The notes beneath the pieces were generated by a model that worked only from the letters and a program-made list of their open reading frames with translations, ran no database searches and had not been told where the DNA came from. This document shows positions 48,101 to 49,692 of a stretch of DNA of 64,000 nucleotides, one piece after another (position 1 is the stretch's first letter; each line of letters begins with the position of its first letter). The DNA is taken from positions 83,025,444-83,089,443 of the forward strand of contig NC_044558.1 of assembly GCF_007565055.1 (NCBI RefSeq), written 5' to 3'. A program made the position numbers and the translations under genes. This DNA is from Rhinopithecus roxellana. Taxonomy: Eukaryota > Chordata > Mammalia > Primates > Cercopithecidae.

Positions 48101-49330
48101 CAATTTTAGGTGTTAGCTAATTTGTTATTAGTGGAAGCAGGTAACACTTGGGCTGAGAATTGAAGATCTTAGTTTTATAAATGTTGAAAGAGTTCTTCCT
48201 AAGAGCATAAGCAAGGGAACACAAACAAAACATGTTTGGAGAATAGAGAACAGTTTTAGTGACTGGTGTTTGGGTGGGAGTGAGGAGATGGAGGAGGAGG
48301 GACAGGCTGGAATGAATACCTTTATAGGTCTCAATTTCCCACATCTGTGAAATAGAGAAACCGCCCATAACTGCCACATTTACTTATTCAACAGATGTTT
48401 ATTGAATACCTATTTACTATGTGCCAGGCACCTTTGTAGGAACTGGCAGTATAGCTTGAACAAAGCACAAAATGTCTTTGCCATTACGAAGTTTATGTTT
48501 TTGCGGGAAAAACGGACAAAAATAAAATAGTTAATACACATCTTGTTACGCTACCTCTACAAAAAAAGCAAATGCACAAATAATTGCAAAAAGTGCTAAA
48601 TAATTTGAAGGAAACAGTGATTAAATGGATGAGGTGAGGCGTCGCTGAAGAAGGATTTGTTTGGGAAGGGAAGGAGGTGACATCTGAGCTGAGACCTGAA
48701 TAACAAGAAGTCAAGTACGCAAAACTTAGGCGGAACGCGACGTAGGCAGAGGGAACAGAGTGCAAAGGCTCAGAGGCTGGGTAGGAAGCGTTTGATGCTG
48801 CTGCCGGGTCAAAGCAAAAGTAGAAGACAGTGAGGGAGAGAGCAGTGGAGCCCAAAAAAACCTCGACTTCAAGACTGAATTTTATTCTCAGTACAAGGGG
48901 TAGAGGGGAACTCAGCAAACGAGTGGCCTGATCTGATAATTTTGAGATCACTCTGGCGGCGGAATGCAGAACAGATTCGCGAATAGGAGAGAATGAGCAA
49001 GATGAAACACTTGTCAGTTAGGCCTCCGTACTTAAACGCTCTCCGCTGGACACCGCCGCCCGCAAAAACCGACTCCAACCTCTCTCCTGACGGCGTTAAA
49101 GGGAAAAATAGGAACTGAGGAGAGGCTGCAGTTACTTCGTCCTGAGCCCATCCCCAGTTCCCTACACAGCGCAACTCCCCGTCCTCACCTGCAATTGAAG
49201 AAACTAAAGAGAAACACTCAAGTATCCGGCCCTTCTTCCTGACTCACACAACCGCCTCTAATCTTTAGGTTCCACCCTACAGGTTTAAATTGGCGGGAGA
49301 ACACTAAACCCAACCCCTTTACGGCGGCCG
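912..49330 (-). CDS. KNTC1: KNTC1 (ROD), 5' part of gene: exons 1-29, residues 1-862
   Basis: KNTC1 encodes ROD, which with ZW10 and Zwilch forms the RZZ complex of the outer kinetochore and fibrous corona. RZZ recruits Spindly/dynein and MAD1-MAD2 to hold the spindle checkpoint (established knowledge). Joining the 28 coding exons gives an uninterrupted 2,586-nt frame. It starts MWNDIELLTNDDTGSGYLSV and runs to LLNKEIM at the exon 29 donor. In this family the N-terminal part (about residues 1-390 here) forms a beta-propeller that binds Zwilch, and the rest is alpha-solenoid. Residues after 862, including the ZW10-binding part and ROD C-terminal domain, lie beyond the left edge. All junctions are GT-AG and in phase, so the copy looks intact. 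The start codon is in exon 2; exon 1 is non-coding. Identity is from recognition of the protein. Confidence 0.97.
1164..1267 (-). CDS. KNTC1: KNTC1 exon 28, residues 795-829
   Basis: Acceptor TTTTTGTAG, donor GTAAGA. It encodes LIFDAVLKIMYAAVVPWSAA through HLEMDHP plus two bases. Confidence 0.96.
1535..1832 (-). repeat. Alu, full length
   Basis: KNTC1 intron 27. Ends CACTGTGTCCAGCC. Confidence 0.93.
2096..2345 (+). repeat. Alu, 5'-truncated
   Basis: Begins inside the left arm at CACTTTAGGAGAAC. Intron 27, about 90 bases from exon 27. Confidence 0.9.
2433..2531 (-). CDS. KNTC1: KNTC1 exon 27, residues 762-794
   Basis: Acceptor CTTTTTAG, donor GTAAGT. It encodes DLLDRCSSKSTSLFETAWEA through GCLSDTD, exactly 33 codons. 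Confidence 0.96.
2880..3340 (+). mobile_element. Solitary LTR of an endogenous retrovirus
   Basis: It starts TGTGAAAGGGAAATAT and ends TTGGG-type TGGGTTCACA, the TG...CA form of an LTR. Inside are a TATA-like ATATATAAAGCC near 3200 and AATAAG with the following T-rich run near 3290, in promoter-then-polyadenylation order. No gag, pol or env sequence flanks it. It resembles an ERV1-class LTR, but I do not name the family. It lies in KNTC1 intron 26, antisense to the gene. Confidence 0.75.
3528..3671 (-). CDS. KNTC1: KNTC1 exon 26, residues 714-761
   Basis: Acceptor GGCATCCAG, donor GTAACT. It encodes ENTTTIVFRMFDKVLAPELI through EEELLLLYIE, exactly 48 codons. Confidence 0.96.
3761..3880 (-). 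CDS. KNTC1: KNTC1 exon 25, residues 674-713
   Basis: Acceptor TTGTTTTAG, donor GTAAAG. It encodes KDYQNTEEVCQLRTLVNNLR through KLALCDFEK. The intron to exon 26 is only 89 bases. Confidence 0.96.
3881..4395. other. KNTC1 intron 24, no recognised element
   Basis: AT-rich, no repeat family recognised and no open frame of note. Confidence 0.6.
4397..4711 (-). repeat. Alu, full length, diverged
   Basis: The A-tail complement is broken by a G-rich patch (GGGGTGGGGGGG). Confidence 0.92.
4848..5151 (+). repeat. Alu, full length (first of a tandem pair)
   Basis: AACAGGTTGA stands before it, between it and the next Alu, and (as AATAGGTTGA) after that one. Confidence 0.94.
5165..5488 (+). repeat. Alu, full length (second of the pair)
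   Basis: Tail grown into (AAAT)n. Inserted at the same target as the previous Alu. Confidence 0.94.
5694..5795 (-). CDS. KNTC1: KNTC1 exon 24, residues 640-673
   Basis: Acceptor TTTTTTAAAG, donor GTATGA. It encodes ANWPENGLQLAEIFFTAEKT and DELGLASSWHWISL, exactly 34 codons. The intron to exon 23 is only 94 bases. Confidence 0.95.
5890..5946 (-). CDS. KNTC1: KNTC1 exon 23 (57 nt), residues 621-639
   Basis: Acceptor TTTATTTCAG, donor GTAATA. It encodes IILAKWLEQAARNLELTDK. Confidence 0.96.
6030..6293 (-). mobile_element. L1 3' fragment, first part
   Basis: GGTACATAGTAGGTGTACAT, TGATACAGGTATGTAATGTG and AATCACATCATGGAGAAGGG are antisense L1 3' sequence. An Alu interrupts it and it continues at 6590. 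Confidence 0.75.
6295..6584 (-). repeat. Alu, full length
   Basis: Sits inside the L1 fragment at 6030-6845. Confidence 0.94.
6590..6845 (-). mobile_element. L1 3' fragment, second part
   Basis: TACCCATTAACCATCCCCAC, TAAGTGAGAACATGTGATGT and CCATGCCTGGCTTATTTCAC are antisense to the L1 3' end. It continues the fragment at 6030-6293. Confidence 0.8.
6983..7126 (-). CDS. KNTC1: KNTC1 exon 22, residues 573-620
   Basis: Acceptor ATAATTTAG, donor GTGAGT. It encodes ANFESRFDVKMLENLLNSIS through RRTVPEGQ, exactly 48 codons. Confidence 0.96.
7130..7617. other. KNTC1 intron 21, no recognised element
   Basis: Unique-looking sequence with no feature I can name. Confidence 0.55.
7618..7866 (-). mobile_element. 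L1 3' UTR fragment, younger type
   Basis: GGTTTGTTATGTAGGTAAAC, TTTGTTGTACAGATTATTTC and CACGTGTTCTCATCATTTAG match the 3' end of primate-age L1 in antisense. Confidence 0.85.
7968..8261 (-). repeat. Alu, full length
   Basis: TGGGGAAAGTCTTTT target copies flank it. About 180 bases from exon 21. Confidence 0.94.
8444..8555 (-). CDS. KNTC1: KNTC1 exon 21, residues 535-572
   Basis: Acceptor GTCTATTCAG, donor GTAACA. It encodes SGSSWIEFLNNEDDLKDIFL through QYLWLRHR. The 50-bp minisatellite lies about 155 bases upstream of this acceptor. Confidence 0.96.
8711..9695. repeat. Minisatellite, about 19 copies of a 50-bp unit
   Basis: The unit runs CTCAGCACATTTCCTTCCTA, then TCTCGGACCCCAGAACTCCC, then GCCACCTTC. 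It carries two CpGs, making a CpG cluster inside an AT-rich intron. Variants alternate (CCCCAG/CCCTAG, CTCCCG/CTGCCG, TATCTC/TACCTC). Three copies contain an 18-bp partial duplication of CTCAGCACATTTCCTTC, near 8755, 8970 and 9040. It lies in KNTC1 intron 20, ending about 155 bases from the exon 21 acceptor. Confidence 0.97.
9756..10077 (+). repeat. Young AluY, monkey (AluYR) type
   Basis: Has GGCTCAAGCC, GCGAGGTGGCGGGCGCC and ATCCGGCCACTGC. Forms an inverted pair with the next Alu. Confidence 0.95.
10188..10488 (-). repeat. Young AluY, monkey (AluYR) type
   Basis: CGCCCGTCTCGGCC and GGCTTGAGCC are present. Flanked by TTCTTCCTTTC. Confidence 0.95.
10489..11100. other. KNTC1 intron 20, no recognised element
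   Basis: Includes a short GC-rich patch at 10803-10870 (GTGGCCGCCGTGGAGTGGCT) of unknown origin. Confidence 0.5.
11102..11200 (+). repeat. Alu, right-end fragment
   Basis: Only the last 100 bases (GAGGCTGCAGTGAGC onward). Confidence 0.85.
11355..11642 (-). repeat. Alu, full length
   Basis: Its head lies about 30 bases past the KNTC1 exon 20 donor. Confidence 0.94.
11673..11734 (-). CDS. KNTC1: KNTC1 exon 20, residues 515-535
   Basis: Acceptor ATTTCTTCAG, donor GTGTGT, one of the weaker-looking donors. It encodes VLRAHAKLTTFYGAFGPEKF plus two bases. An Alu head starts about 30 bases past the donor. Confidence 0.96.
11884..11932. repeat. (CA)n microsatellite
   Basis: An interrupted CA run with a core of about ten uninterrupted repeats, in KNTC1 intron 19. 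Confidence 0.95.
12135..12335 (-). repeat. MIR SINE
   Basis: AGGAATTATTTCCTTTGATC, TACCATTTTGCAGTTAAGAA and AATAACTTGCTCTTGAT are MIR core in antisense. It lies just before KNTC1 exon 19. Confidence 0.8.
12390..12443 (-). CDS. KNTC1: KNTC1 exon 19 (54 nt), residues 497-514
   Basis: Acceptor TTACTTAG, donor GTAATT. It encodes LLKKEDKTALIYSYGLQE. It is separated from exon 18 by about 4.5 kb of mostly L1 and Alu sequence. Confidence 0.96.
12614..12923 (+). repeat. Alu, full length
   Basis: Short deletion in the right arm; tail grown into (AAAT)n. Confidence 0.92.
13038..13338 (-). repeat. Alu, full length
   Basis: Faces the previous Alu 115 bases away. Confidence 0.94.
13440..13578 (+). repeat. 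Alu, deleted copy
   Basis: Left-arm start joined to the right-arm end, about 140 bases left. Confidence 0.8.
13576..14476 (+). mobile_element. L1 3' fragment split by an Alu
   Basis: GTTAGCAAAGACGTGGAGAA, CACTTCTGGGTATATGCTCA and CATTATTCACAGCAGCAAAA are the end of L1 ORF2 and the 3' UTR. The frame is degraded. An Alu at 13695-13988 splits it. Confidence 0.85.
13695..13988 (+). repeat. Alu, full length
   Basis: AAAGAGAATTAG flanks both ends; inserted in L1. Confidence 0.95.
14477..14777 (+). repeat. Alu, full length
   Basis: Lies between two L1 pieces. Confidence 0.94.
14986..15284 (-). repeat. Alu, full length
   Basis: AACCCTGAAAATATT, 15 bases of L1, is duplicated on both sides. Confidence 0.96.
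15463..15752 (-). repeat. Alu, full length
   Basis: First of three same-facing Alus in a row. Confidence 0.94.
15774..16074 (-). repeat. Alu, full length
   Basis: Second of three. Contains CAACGTGAGGTCTCACC, a small insertion. Confidence 0.94.
16080..16373 (-). repeat. Alu, full length
   Basis: Third of three; L1 sequence resumes directly after. Confidence 0.94.
16631..16930 (+). repeat. Young AluY, monkey (AluYR) type
   Basis: ATCCGGCCACTGC present. Its tail stops about 35 bases from the KNTC1 exon 18 donor, antisense to the gene. Confidence 0.95.
16965..17054 (-). CDS. KNTC1: KNTC1 exon 18, residues 467-496
   Basis: Acceptor TGAAACAG, donor GTAGGT. It encodes DDEFVVNYCLKAQWITYETT through NYAKTR. 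An antisense young AluY tail begins about 35 bases past the donor. Confidence 0.96.
17145..17270 (-). CDS. KNTC1: KNTC1 exon 17, residues 425-466
   Basis: Acceptor ATATTACAG, donor GTATGT. It encodes LVYKVKSNHILEKLALSSVN through ENLHKIQ, exactly 42 codons. Confidence 0.96.
17610..17733 (+). repeat. Alu monomer-like fragment
   Basis: Single-arm length with its own A-tail, so either an old free left monomer or a deletion. Confidence 0.75.
17878..18166 (+). repeat. Alu, full length
   Basis: Flanked by CTAGAGAGTA-like L1 text; short right-arm deletion. Confidence 0.93.
18335..18630 (+). repeat. Alu, full length
   Basis: AAATTGCTRAAAGAG flanks both ends. Confidence 0.94.
18778..19088 (-). repeat. 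Alu, full length (outer pair member)
   Basis: Joined to the next Alu. AAGTATAYACAATTATT flanks the pair as a whole. Confidence 0.94.
19089..19383 (-). repeat. Alu, full length
   Basis: Second of the pair. Its tail holds the other Alu. Confidence 0.93.
19440..19598 (-). repeat. MIR SINE, interrupted by an Alu
   Basis: TTCCCATTTTACAAACAAGA, GAGACCCAAGAAAGGTTAAG and AAAAGTGACAGAGCC are antisense MIR. Confidence 0.82.
19601..19760 (-). repeat. Alu, partial
   Basis: Right-arm part only, inside the MIR at 19440. Confidence 0.85.
20272..20400 (+). repeat. Alu, left arm only
   Basis: Ends in (TA)n in place of the right arm. Confidence 0.85.
20391..20404. repeat. (TA)n microsatellite
   Basis: Seven TA units at the end of a truncated Alu. 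A second TA run sits at 20557-20568 at the end of the next Alu. Confidence 0.9.
20424..20568 (+). repeat. Alu, left arm only
   Basis: Also ends in (TA)n, 24 bases after a matching truncated copy. Confidence 0.87.
21099..21277 (-). repeat. Alu, partial, old
   Basis: Inserted in L2; highly diverged. Confidence 0.8.
21487..21794 (-). repeat. Alu, full length
   Basis: Preceded by (TC)n; inserted in L2. Confidence 0.94.
21850..22022 (+). repeat. Alu, 5'-truncated
   Basis: Starts at CCTTGTCTCAACAAAAA. Confidence 0.87.
22206..22506 (+). repeat. Alu, full length
   Basis: AAGACCTGACCTGA flanks both ends. Confidence 0.95.
22716..22791 (-). CDS. KNTC1: KNTC1 exon 16, residues 399-424
   Basis: Acceptor ATCTTATCAG, donor GTAATC. 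It encodes RLSRLLHKHRFAEAESFAIQ and FGLDVE. The helix-rich HKHRFAEAESFAIQFGL pattern marks the start of the alpha-solenoid. Confidence 0.96.
22888..22953 (-). CDS. KNTC1: KNTC1 exon 15, residues 377-399
   Basis: Acceptor TTTTTTCCAG, donor GTAGCT. It encodes KLSEDSVSVLVLRCLTEALP and EN plus two bases. Only 95 bases of intron separate it from exon 14, and 96 from exon 16. Confidence 0.95.
23049..23092 (-). CDS. KNTC1: KNTC1 exon 14 (44 nt), residues 363-377
   Basis: Acceptor TATTGTAG, donor GTAGGT. It encodes DTIYLLEGVCKNDP plus two bases. Confidence 0.95.
23623..23923 (+). repeat. Alu, full length, old
   Basis: Ends in (CAA)n. Confidence 0.92.
23935..24290 (+). repeat. Degenerate LINE-like tail
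   Basis: ACTGGCCCAATTGGTAAAAT, TGATAATTGCATTGTAGAAG and GGTCATGATGTCTACAAGTA look like an old L1M-type 3' end. Assignment is weak. Confidence 0.45.
24585..24683 (-). CDS. KNTC1: KNTC1 exon 13, residues 330-362
   Basis: Acceptor TTTCTTAG, donor GTAAGT. It encodes MKNLMVYSSPTMEILYSLEV through VQTGIST, exactly 33 codons, and ends near the propeller boundary. Confidence 0.96.
24784..25092 (+). repeat. Alu, full length
   Basis: Tail grown into (AAAT)n, about 100 bases upstream of KNTC1 exon 13. Confidence 0.94.
25170..25475 (-). repeat. Young AluY, monkey (AluYR) type
   Basis: AGTGGCCGGATCTCAG present. Inserted in the tail of the next Alu. Confidence 0.95.
25478..25774 (-). repeat. Alu, full length
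   Basis: TGTTACTGTATGACTT flanks this Alu plus the younger one in its tail. Confidence 0.95.
25951..26252 (+). repeat. Alu, full length
   Basis: AATAAACACTTTC flanks both ends. Confidence 0.95.
26430..26737 (-). repeat. Young AluY, monkey (AluYR) type
   Basis: AGTGGCCGGATCTCAG present; ATATGCTGTATTATT flanks it. About 90 bases from KNTC1 exon 12. Confidence 0.95.
26830..26884 (-). CDS. KNTC1: KNTC1 exon 12 (55 nt), residues 311-329
   Basis: Acceptor CTTTTTTAG, donor GTATTG. It encodes WQGITNLKLIVLTATANKK, the W being shared with exon 11. Confidence 0.96.
27276..27391 (-). CDS. KNTC1: KNTC1 exon 11, residues 273-311
   Basis: Acceptor CTATTGCAG, donor GTATGT. It encodes NMLSLWDIYTLTPVWNWPSL through SPSSVT plus two bases. 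The LSLWDIYTLTPVW pattern resembles a WD-type blade. Confidence 0.96.
27420..27712 (-). repeat. Alu, full length
   Basis: TACATGTCTT flanks both ends; about 30 bases upstream of the exon 11 acceptor. Confidence 0.95.
27747..27912 (+). repeat. Alu with internal deletion
   Basis: Head (GGCCAGGCGCAGTGGC) is joined to the right arm. Confidence 0.9.
28081..28133 (-). CDS. KNTC1: KNTC1 exon 10 (53 nt), residues 255-272
   Basis: Acceptor TTTTGTAG, donor GTATGT. It encodes GAKKFQLIDNLLFVLDTD. Confidence 0.96.
28486..28579 (-). CDS. KNTC1: KNTC1 exon 9, residues 224-255
   Basis: Acceptor TTTTTCCAG, donor GTAAAA. It encodes GTGNCAFSKWEPDFSKKGMT through AEIIK plus one base. Confidence 0.96.
28782..29083 (-). 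repeat. Alu, full length, old
   Basis: KNTC1 intron 8. Confidence 0.92.
29333..29505 (-). repeat. Alu, partial, old
   Basis: Right-arm part only. Confidence 0.83.
29885..30260. repeat. Possible hAT-type DNA transposon fragment
   Basis: GGTTCTTAACCTGACTTGAA followed by GGGATCTGTGAAGC resembles an hAT-Charlie type end. The remainder to about 30260 is degraded. Low certainty. Confidence 0.35.
30487..30597 (-). CDS. KNTC1: KNTC1 exon 8, residues 187-223
   Basis: Acceptor TTTTGCAG, donor GTAATT. It encodes LQGQIKSSFISTENYHTLGC through EVPVIIG, exactly 37 codons. Confidence 0.96.
30692..30982 (-). repeat. Alu, full length
   Basis: About 95 bases upstream of the exon 8 acceptor. Confidence 0.94.
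31134..31168 (-). CDS. KNTC1: KNTC1 exon 7 (35 nt), residues 175-186
   Basis: Very short exon encoding AIENVDFSTAKK. Acceptor TTAATGCAG, donor GTAAGA. Too short to see as an ORF; set by phase with exons 6 and 8. Confidence 0.95.
31556..31880 (+). repeat. Alu, full length
   Basis: Tail grown into (AAAT)n and (AAAAT)n. Confidence 0.94.
32001..32288 (-). repeat. Alu, full length
   Basis: TGTTCTGCACTAT flanks both ends. Confidence 0.95.
32645..32722 (-). CDS. KNTC1: KNTC1 exon 6, residues 149-175
   Basis: Acceptor TTTCAATAG, donor GTAAGT. It encodes GTYYMLLLTYSGFFCITNLQ and LLKIQQ plus one base. The poly(A) tail of an Alu lies about 28 bases upstream of the acceptor. Confidence 0.96.
32751..32983 (-). 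repeat. Alu with internal deletion
   Basis: GAATCAGTT flanks it. Its A-tail lies about 28 bases before the exon 6 acceptor, in the gene's sense. Confidence 0.93.
33015..33312 (+). repeat. Young AluY, monkey (AluYR) type
   Basis: Perfect 13-base flank AAAAGGCACATGG on both sides. Confidence 0.96.
33388..33680 (+). repeat. Alu, full length
   Basis: Tail grows into the compound microsatellite at 33680. Confidence 0.94.
33680..33775. repeat. GGAA/GGAG/GGCA/GCAC tetranucleotide cluster in an Alu tail
   Basis: Successive blocks of GGAA, GGGA, GGCA, CGCA and CACA-AACA grow from the A-tail of the Alu at 33388. A compound microsatellite. Confidence 0.95.
33806..34117 (+). repeat. Young AluY, monkey (AluYR) type
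   Basis: ATATGTCAATGTG / AATGTCAATGTG flanks it; inverted pair with the next Alu. Confidence 0.95.
34130..34423 (-). repeat. Alu, full length
   Basis: Starts 13 bases after the tail of the opposite-facing Alu. Confidence 0.93.
34424..34837. other. KNTC1 intron 5, no recognised element
   Basis: AT-rich unique sequence. Confidence 0.6.
34838..35148 (+). repeat. Alu, full length
   Basis: Left-arm rearrangement: GGCGGATCACCTGAGG then GCGGGTGGATCACTTG. Confidence 0.93.
35107..35148. repeat. (CAA)n microsatellite in an Alu tail
   Basis: About a dozen CAA units ending the Alu at 34838. Confidence 0.95.
35240..35532 (+). repeat. Alu, full length
   Basis: The next young Alu is inserted in its tail. 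Confidence 0.94.
35533..35834 (+). repeat. Young AluY, monkey (AluYR) type
   Basis: ATCCGGCCACTGC present. Tail ends about 30 bases from the KNTC1 exon 5 donor. Confidence 0.95.
35865..35943 (-). CDS. KNTC1: KNTC1 exon 5, residues 123-149
   Basis: Acceptor CATTTAG, donor GTAAGT. It encodes AFVRKASDENRRTYQNLVIE and KDGSNE plus one base. A young antisense AluY tail starts about 30 bases past the donor. Confidence 0.96.
36123..37028. repeat. Spaced direct duplication (offset 738 bases), LTR-like interior
   Basis: Bases 36123-36289 and 36861-37028 are diverged copies, sharing TGACCTGGTGTTAATTTCTA and GGATCCAAGCTATGGTAACA. The 570 bases between them include GTTAAAGTGGGACTCTCGCA and, near 36550, GTAAAGCGGGACTCTAGCAC. 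This interior reads like LTR sequence. Either an LTR element was partly duplicated or a 738-bp unit was copied in tandem. Family not identified. Confidence 0.7.
37116..37231 (-). CDS. KNTC1: KNTC1 exon 4, residues 84-122
   Basis: Acceptor ATTTTCAG, donor GTAAGA. It encodes DTEVDVVGLCQEGKFLLVGE through TSKQTLLTN and ends in phase 0. The VGLCQEGKFLLVGERSGNLHLI pattern is a typical propeller-blade strand pair. Confidence 0.96.
37411..37721 (-). repeat. Alu, full length, old
   Basis: Its end meets the ancient repeat at 37722. Confidence 0.9.
37722..38445 (+). repeat. Second copy of the same ancient repeat, split by an Alu
   Basis: CAACAAATACTTATTGAGCA at 37724, interrupted by the Alu at 37857-38135. 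It resumes with AGGTGACAGATG and AGAGCATTCAGAG. Same element order as 48380-48990. Confidence 0.6.
37857..38135 (+). repeat. Alu, near full length
   Basis: Inserted in the ancient repeat; GAAATAGCWGATAAA flanks both ends. Confidence 0.94.
38446..38739. other. KNTC1 intron 3, no recognised element
   Basis: Unique-looking tail of the ancient repeat region. Confidence 0.5.
38740..39037 (+). repeat. Alu, full length
   Basis: First of a run of same-facing Alus from here to 40 kb. Confidence 0.94.
39039..39343 (+). repeat. Alu, full length
   Basis: Inserted at the tail of the preceding Alu; TTTCTACTC flanks the pair. Confidence 0.94.
39374..39993 (+). repeat. AluY interrupted by a nested Alu
   Basis: Left part 39374-39503 and right part from about 39811 belong together. 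The host broke in the middle A-rich stretch. Confidence 0.93.
39505..39800 (+). repeat. Young AluY, monkey (AluYR) type, nested
   Basis: Lies within the Alu at 39374. Has GGCTCAAGCC and ATCCGGCTACTGC. Confidence 0.93.
40055..40640 (-). repeat. Alu interrupted by a nested Alu
   Basis: Outer copy is 40055-40226 and 40506-40640; the gap is filled by the copy at 40227. Confidence 0.9.
40227..40505 (-). repeat. Alu, nested
   Basis: Begins GTTTTGGAGACAGTC and ends GATTACAGGCGTGA, missing its last bases. Confidence 0.88.
40641..41080. other. KNTC1 intron 3, no recognised element
   Basis: Unique sequence just downstream of exon 3; nothing recognised. Confidence 0.6.
41090..41210 (-). CDS. KNTC1: KNTC1 exon 3, residues 44-84
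   Basis: Acceptor TCCCACAG, donor GTAAGT. It encodes ASLNPKIQACSLSDGF and on to LHLVF, leaving one base for the next codon. Beta-propeller region. Confidence 0.96.
41211..41834. other. KNTC1 intron 2, no recognised element
   Basis: Moderate GC, short spurious frames on the minus strand, nothing recognised. Confidence 0.55.
41835..42020 (+). repeat. MIR SINE with internal (TAA)n
   Basis: TGAGTGATCTTAGGCAAATG, then TGTAAAAGAGTAATAATAAT and TATATGCTCAGTAAATGTTA. Sense MIR. Confidence 0.8.
42136..42454 (-). repeat. Young AluY, monkey (AluYR) type, very long tail
   Basis: Starts with an uninterrupted run of over 30 T, a mark of recent insertion. CTTATTTTCTT flanks it. Confidence 0.95.
42470..42763 (-). 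repeat. Alu, full length, old
   Basis: Follows the young copy directly. Confidence 0.92.
42836..43001 (+). repeat. Alu, 5'-truncated
   Basis: Begins AAATTAGCCAGGCGTGG. Confidence 0.88.
43095..43230 (-). repeat. Alu, partial
   Basis: Left-arm part only, inside L2-like sequence. Confidence 0.83.
43240..43510 (+). repeat. L2-like 3' fragment
   Basis: TAAGTGCCTAATACTGGGCT-like text at 43440-43460 and ATAGCAGATGTTCAAAACAT resemble the L2 tail, badly decayed. Confidence 0.45.
43652..43957 (+). repeat. Alu, full length
   Basis: First of three in tandem. Confidence 0.93.
43958..44129 (+). repeat. Alu, 5'-truncated
   Basis: Right arm only; second of three. Confidence 0.88.
44130..44425 (+). repeat. 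Alu, full length
   Basis: Third of three. Confidence 0.94.
44667..44957 (+). repeat. Alu, full length
   Basis: Several small deletions. Confidence 0.92.
45190..45246 (-). repeat. Alu, short fragment
   Basis: CCTCCCAAGTAGCTGGGACT and a few bases either side. Confidence 0.8.
45482..45779 (+). repeat. Alu, full length
   Basis: ATACTCTTTGTAT / TATTCTTTGTAT flanks it. Confidence 0.94.
46037..46207 (-). CDS. KNTC1: KNTC1 exon 2, start codon, residues 1-43
   Basis: The acceptor TTGTTACAG precedes 46207 and the donor GTAGTG follows 46037. The ATG at 46165-46163 opens the frame after about 42 nt of 5' UTR. It encodes MWNDIELLTN...VKISSEK and ends in phase 0. Confidence 0.96.
46208..46707. other. 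KNTC1 intron 1, no recognised element
   Basis: AT-rich unique sequence upstream of exon 2. Confidence 0.6.
46722..47020 (+). repeat. AluY, full length
   Basis: AAAGACTAAGCTTGA flanks both ends. Right arm GGATCGCGCCACTGC lacks the monkey-type change. Confidence 0.95.
47143..47182. repeat. Small tandem duplication, 19-bp unit
   Basis: CTGGTAGGGAATGATAATC occurs twice back to back. Confidence 0.9.
47265..47368 (+). repeat. MIR SINE fragment
   Basis: TGATCACTTAACCTTTCTGT, TCAATTCCCTAATTTATAAA. An Alu follows at its 3' side. Confidence 0.7.
47369..47666 (+). repeat. Alu, full length
   Basis: Sits between a MIR and the Tigger/MER2 element. Confidence 0.94.
47677..47918 (+). mobile_element. Tigger/MER2-type DNA transposon relic
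   Basis: It begins TAGTTGGCCCTCCATATCC and ends ATACCAAGGGACTAACG, matching the inverted ends of the TTGGCCCTCC group, with TA on each side. The interior CTAGAGATGATTTAAATTAT is typical. Non-autonomous; no transposase. Confidence 0.85.
47960..48058 (-). repeat. Alu monomer fragment, old
   Basis: About 100 bases, strongly diverged, from the free-monomer stage or a truncation. Confidence 0.7.
48380..48990 (+). repeat. Ancient interspersed repeat abutting KNTC1 exon 1
   Basis: It opens CAACAGATGTTTATTGAATA and CTATGTGCCAGGCAC. It continues with AGGTGACATCTGAGCTGAGA and GTGCAAAGGCTCAGAGGC, then ends near GATCACTCTGGCGGCGGAAT. The order matches a common old mammalian repeat whose family name I am not sure of. 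It reaches within about 200 bases of KNTC1 exon 1. Confidence 0.7.
49189..49330 (-). other. KNTC1: KNTC1 exon 1 (non-coding), 5' end approximate
   Basis: The minus strand shows TTGCAG followed by the donor GTGAGG, so the exon ends at 49189. No ATG opening the ROD frame lies here. The upstream edge is a guess: it must fall in the CpG-rich stretch between here and RSRC2, and no TATA box fixes it. Confidence 0.7.
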
Positions 49331-49560
49331 GACGAGACCAAGATTACTTTAGACTCGAAATAGGACGTTGCCCCACCCTGAGTTCCGCCCGTTCTGTTCT
49401 CCCGACTGCGCATTCCTAGGCTGTATTATTGGCCCCGCCCTCTTCATTGTCCTTACACGCCCCTTTGAAAGAACACCCAATCACCGCCTCGAATTGCGTT
49501 GTTATAGAAACTCTTGTTACCGCCCTTTTTACTCCCAGCAAGCTGTGCGACGCGCCGGGC
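49190..49560. promoter_or_regulatory. Shared bidirectional KNTC1/RSRC2 promoter, CpG-rich
   Basis: The spacer between the divergent first exons is CpG-rich and lacks a TATA box. Visible motifs are: TTTAAA (CHR-like) at 49284-49289; ATTGG, a CCAAT box reading toward KNTC1, at 49289-49293; GGCGGG (E2F/CDE-like) at 49292-49297; ATTGG at 49428-49432 beside CCCCGCCC (GC box) at 49433-49440; and CCAAT at 49477-49481 toward RSRC2. A CCAAT plus CHR-like arrangement fits G2/M-type control of a mitotic gene, which is inference. Transcription start sites are not fixed by the sequence. Confidence 0.85.
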
Positions 49561-49583
49561 CTCGTCGCCTTTGTGCCATCCGG

Positions 49584-49598
49584 GTCTCTCGCGCGAGC
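49584..49598. promoter_or_regulatory. TCTCGCGAGA-like palindrome near RSRC2 start
   Basis: GTCTCTCGCGCGAGC resembles the TCTCGCGAGA promoter element found near many housekeeping starts, with two extra central bases. It lies about 90 bases before the RSRC2 ATG. The match is imperfect. Confidence 0.4.
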
Positions 49599-49599
49599 G

Positions 49600-49692
49600 A
49601 TTTAGTCTGAGGCGAAGCTTCGGAGCGGCCGGTACTGTTGAGAGCGACAAGTGGAGGCGCCGCTCTAGCGGCCGGGACTCTGAACTATGGCG
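49600..49692 (+). CDS. RSRC2: RSRC2 exon 1: 5' UTR and Met-Ala
   Basis: ATGGCG at 49687-49692 is followed directly by the donor GTAGGT. Only two codons are in this exon. The 5' edge is approximate, taken from the CpG-rich GC-box-free stretch before it. Confidence 0.9.

Noticed and set aside
48493..48951. A 152-residue minus-strand open frame near KNTC1 exon 1
   Set aside because: It lies wholly in the ancient interspersed repeat read in antisense. Long frames here are a known by-product of its composition.
49368..49610. Short open frames across the promoter
   Set aside because: GC-rich DNA gives chance frames on both strands; none joins the RSRC2 or KNTC1 frame.
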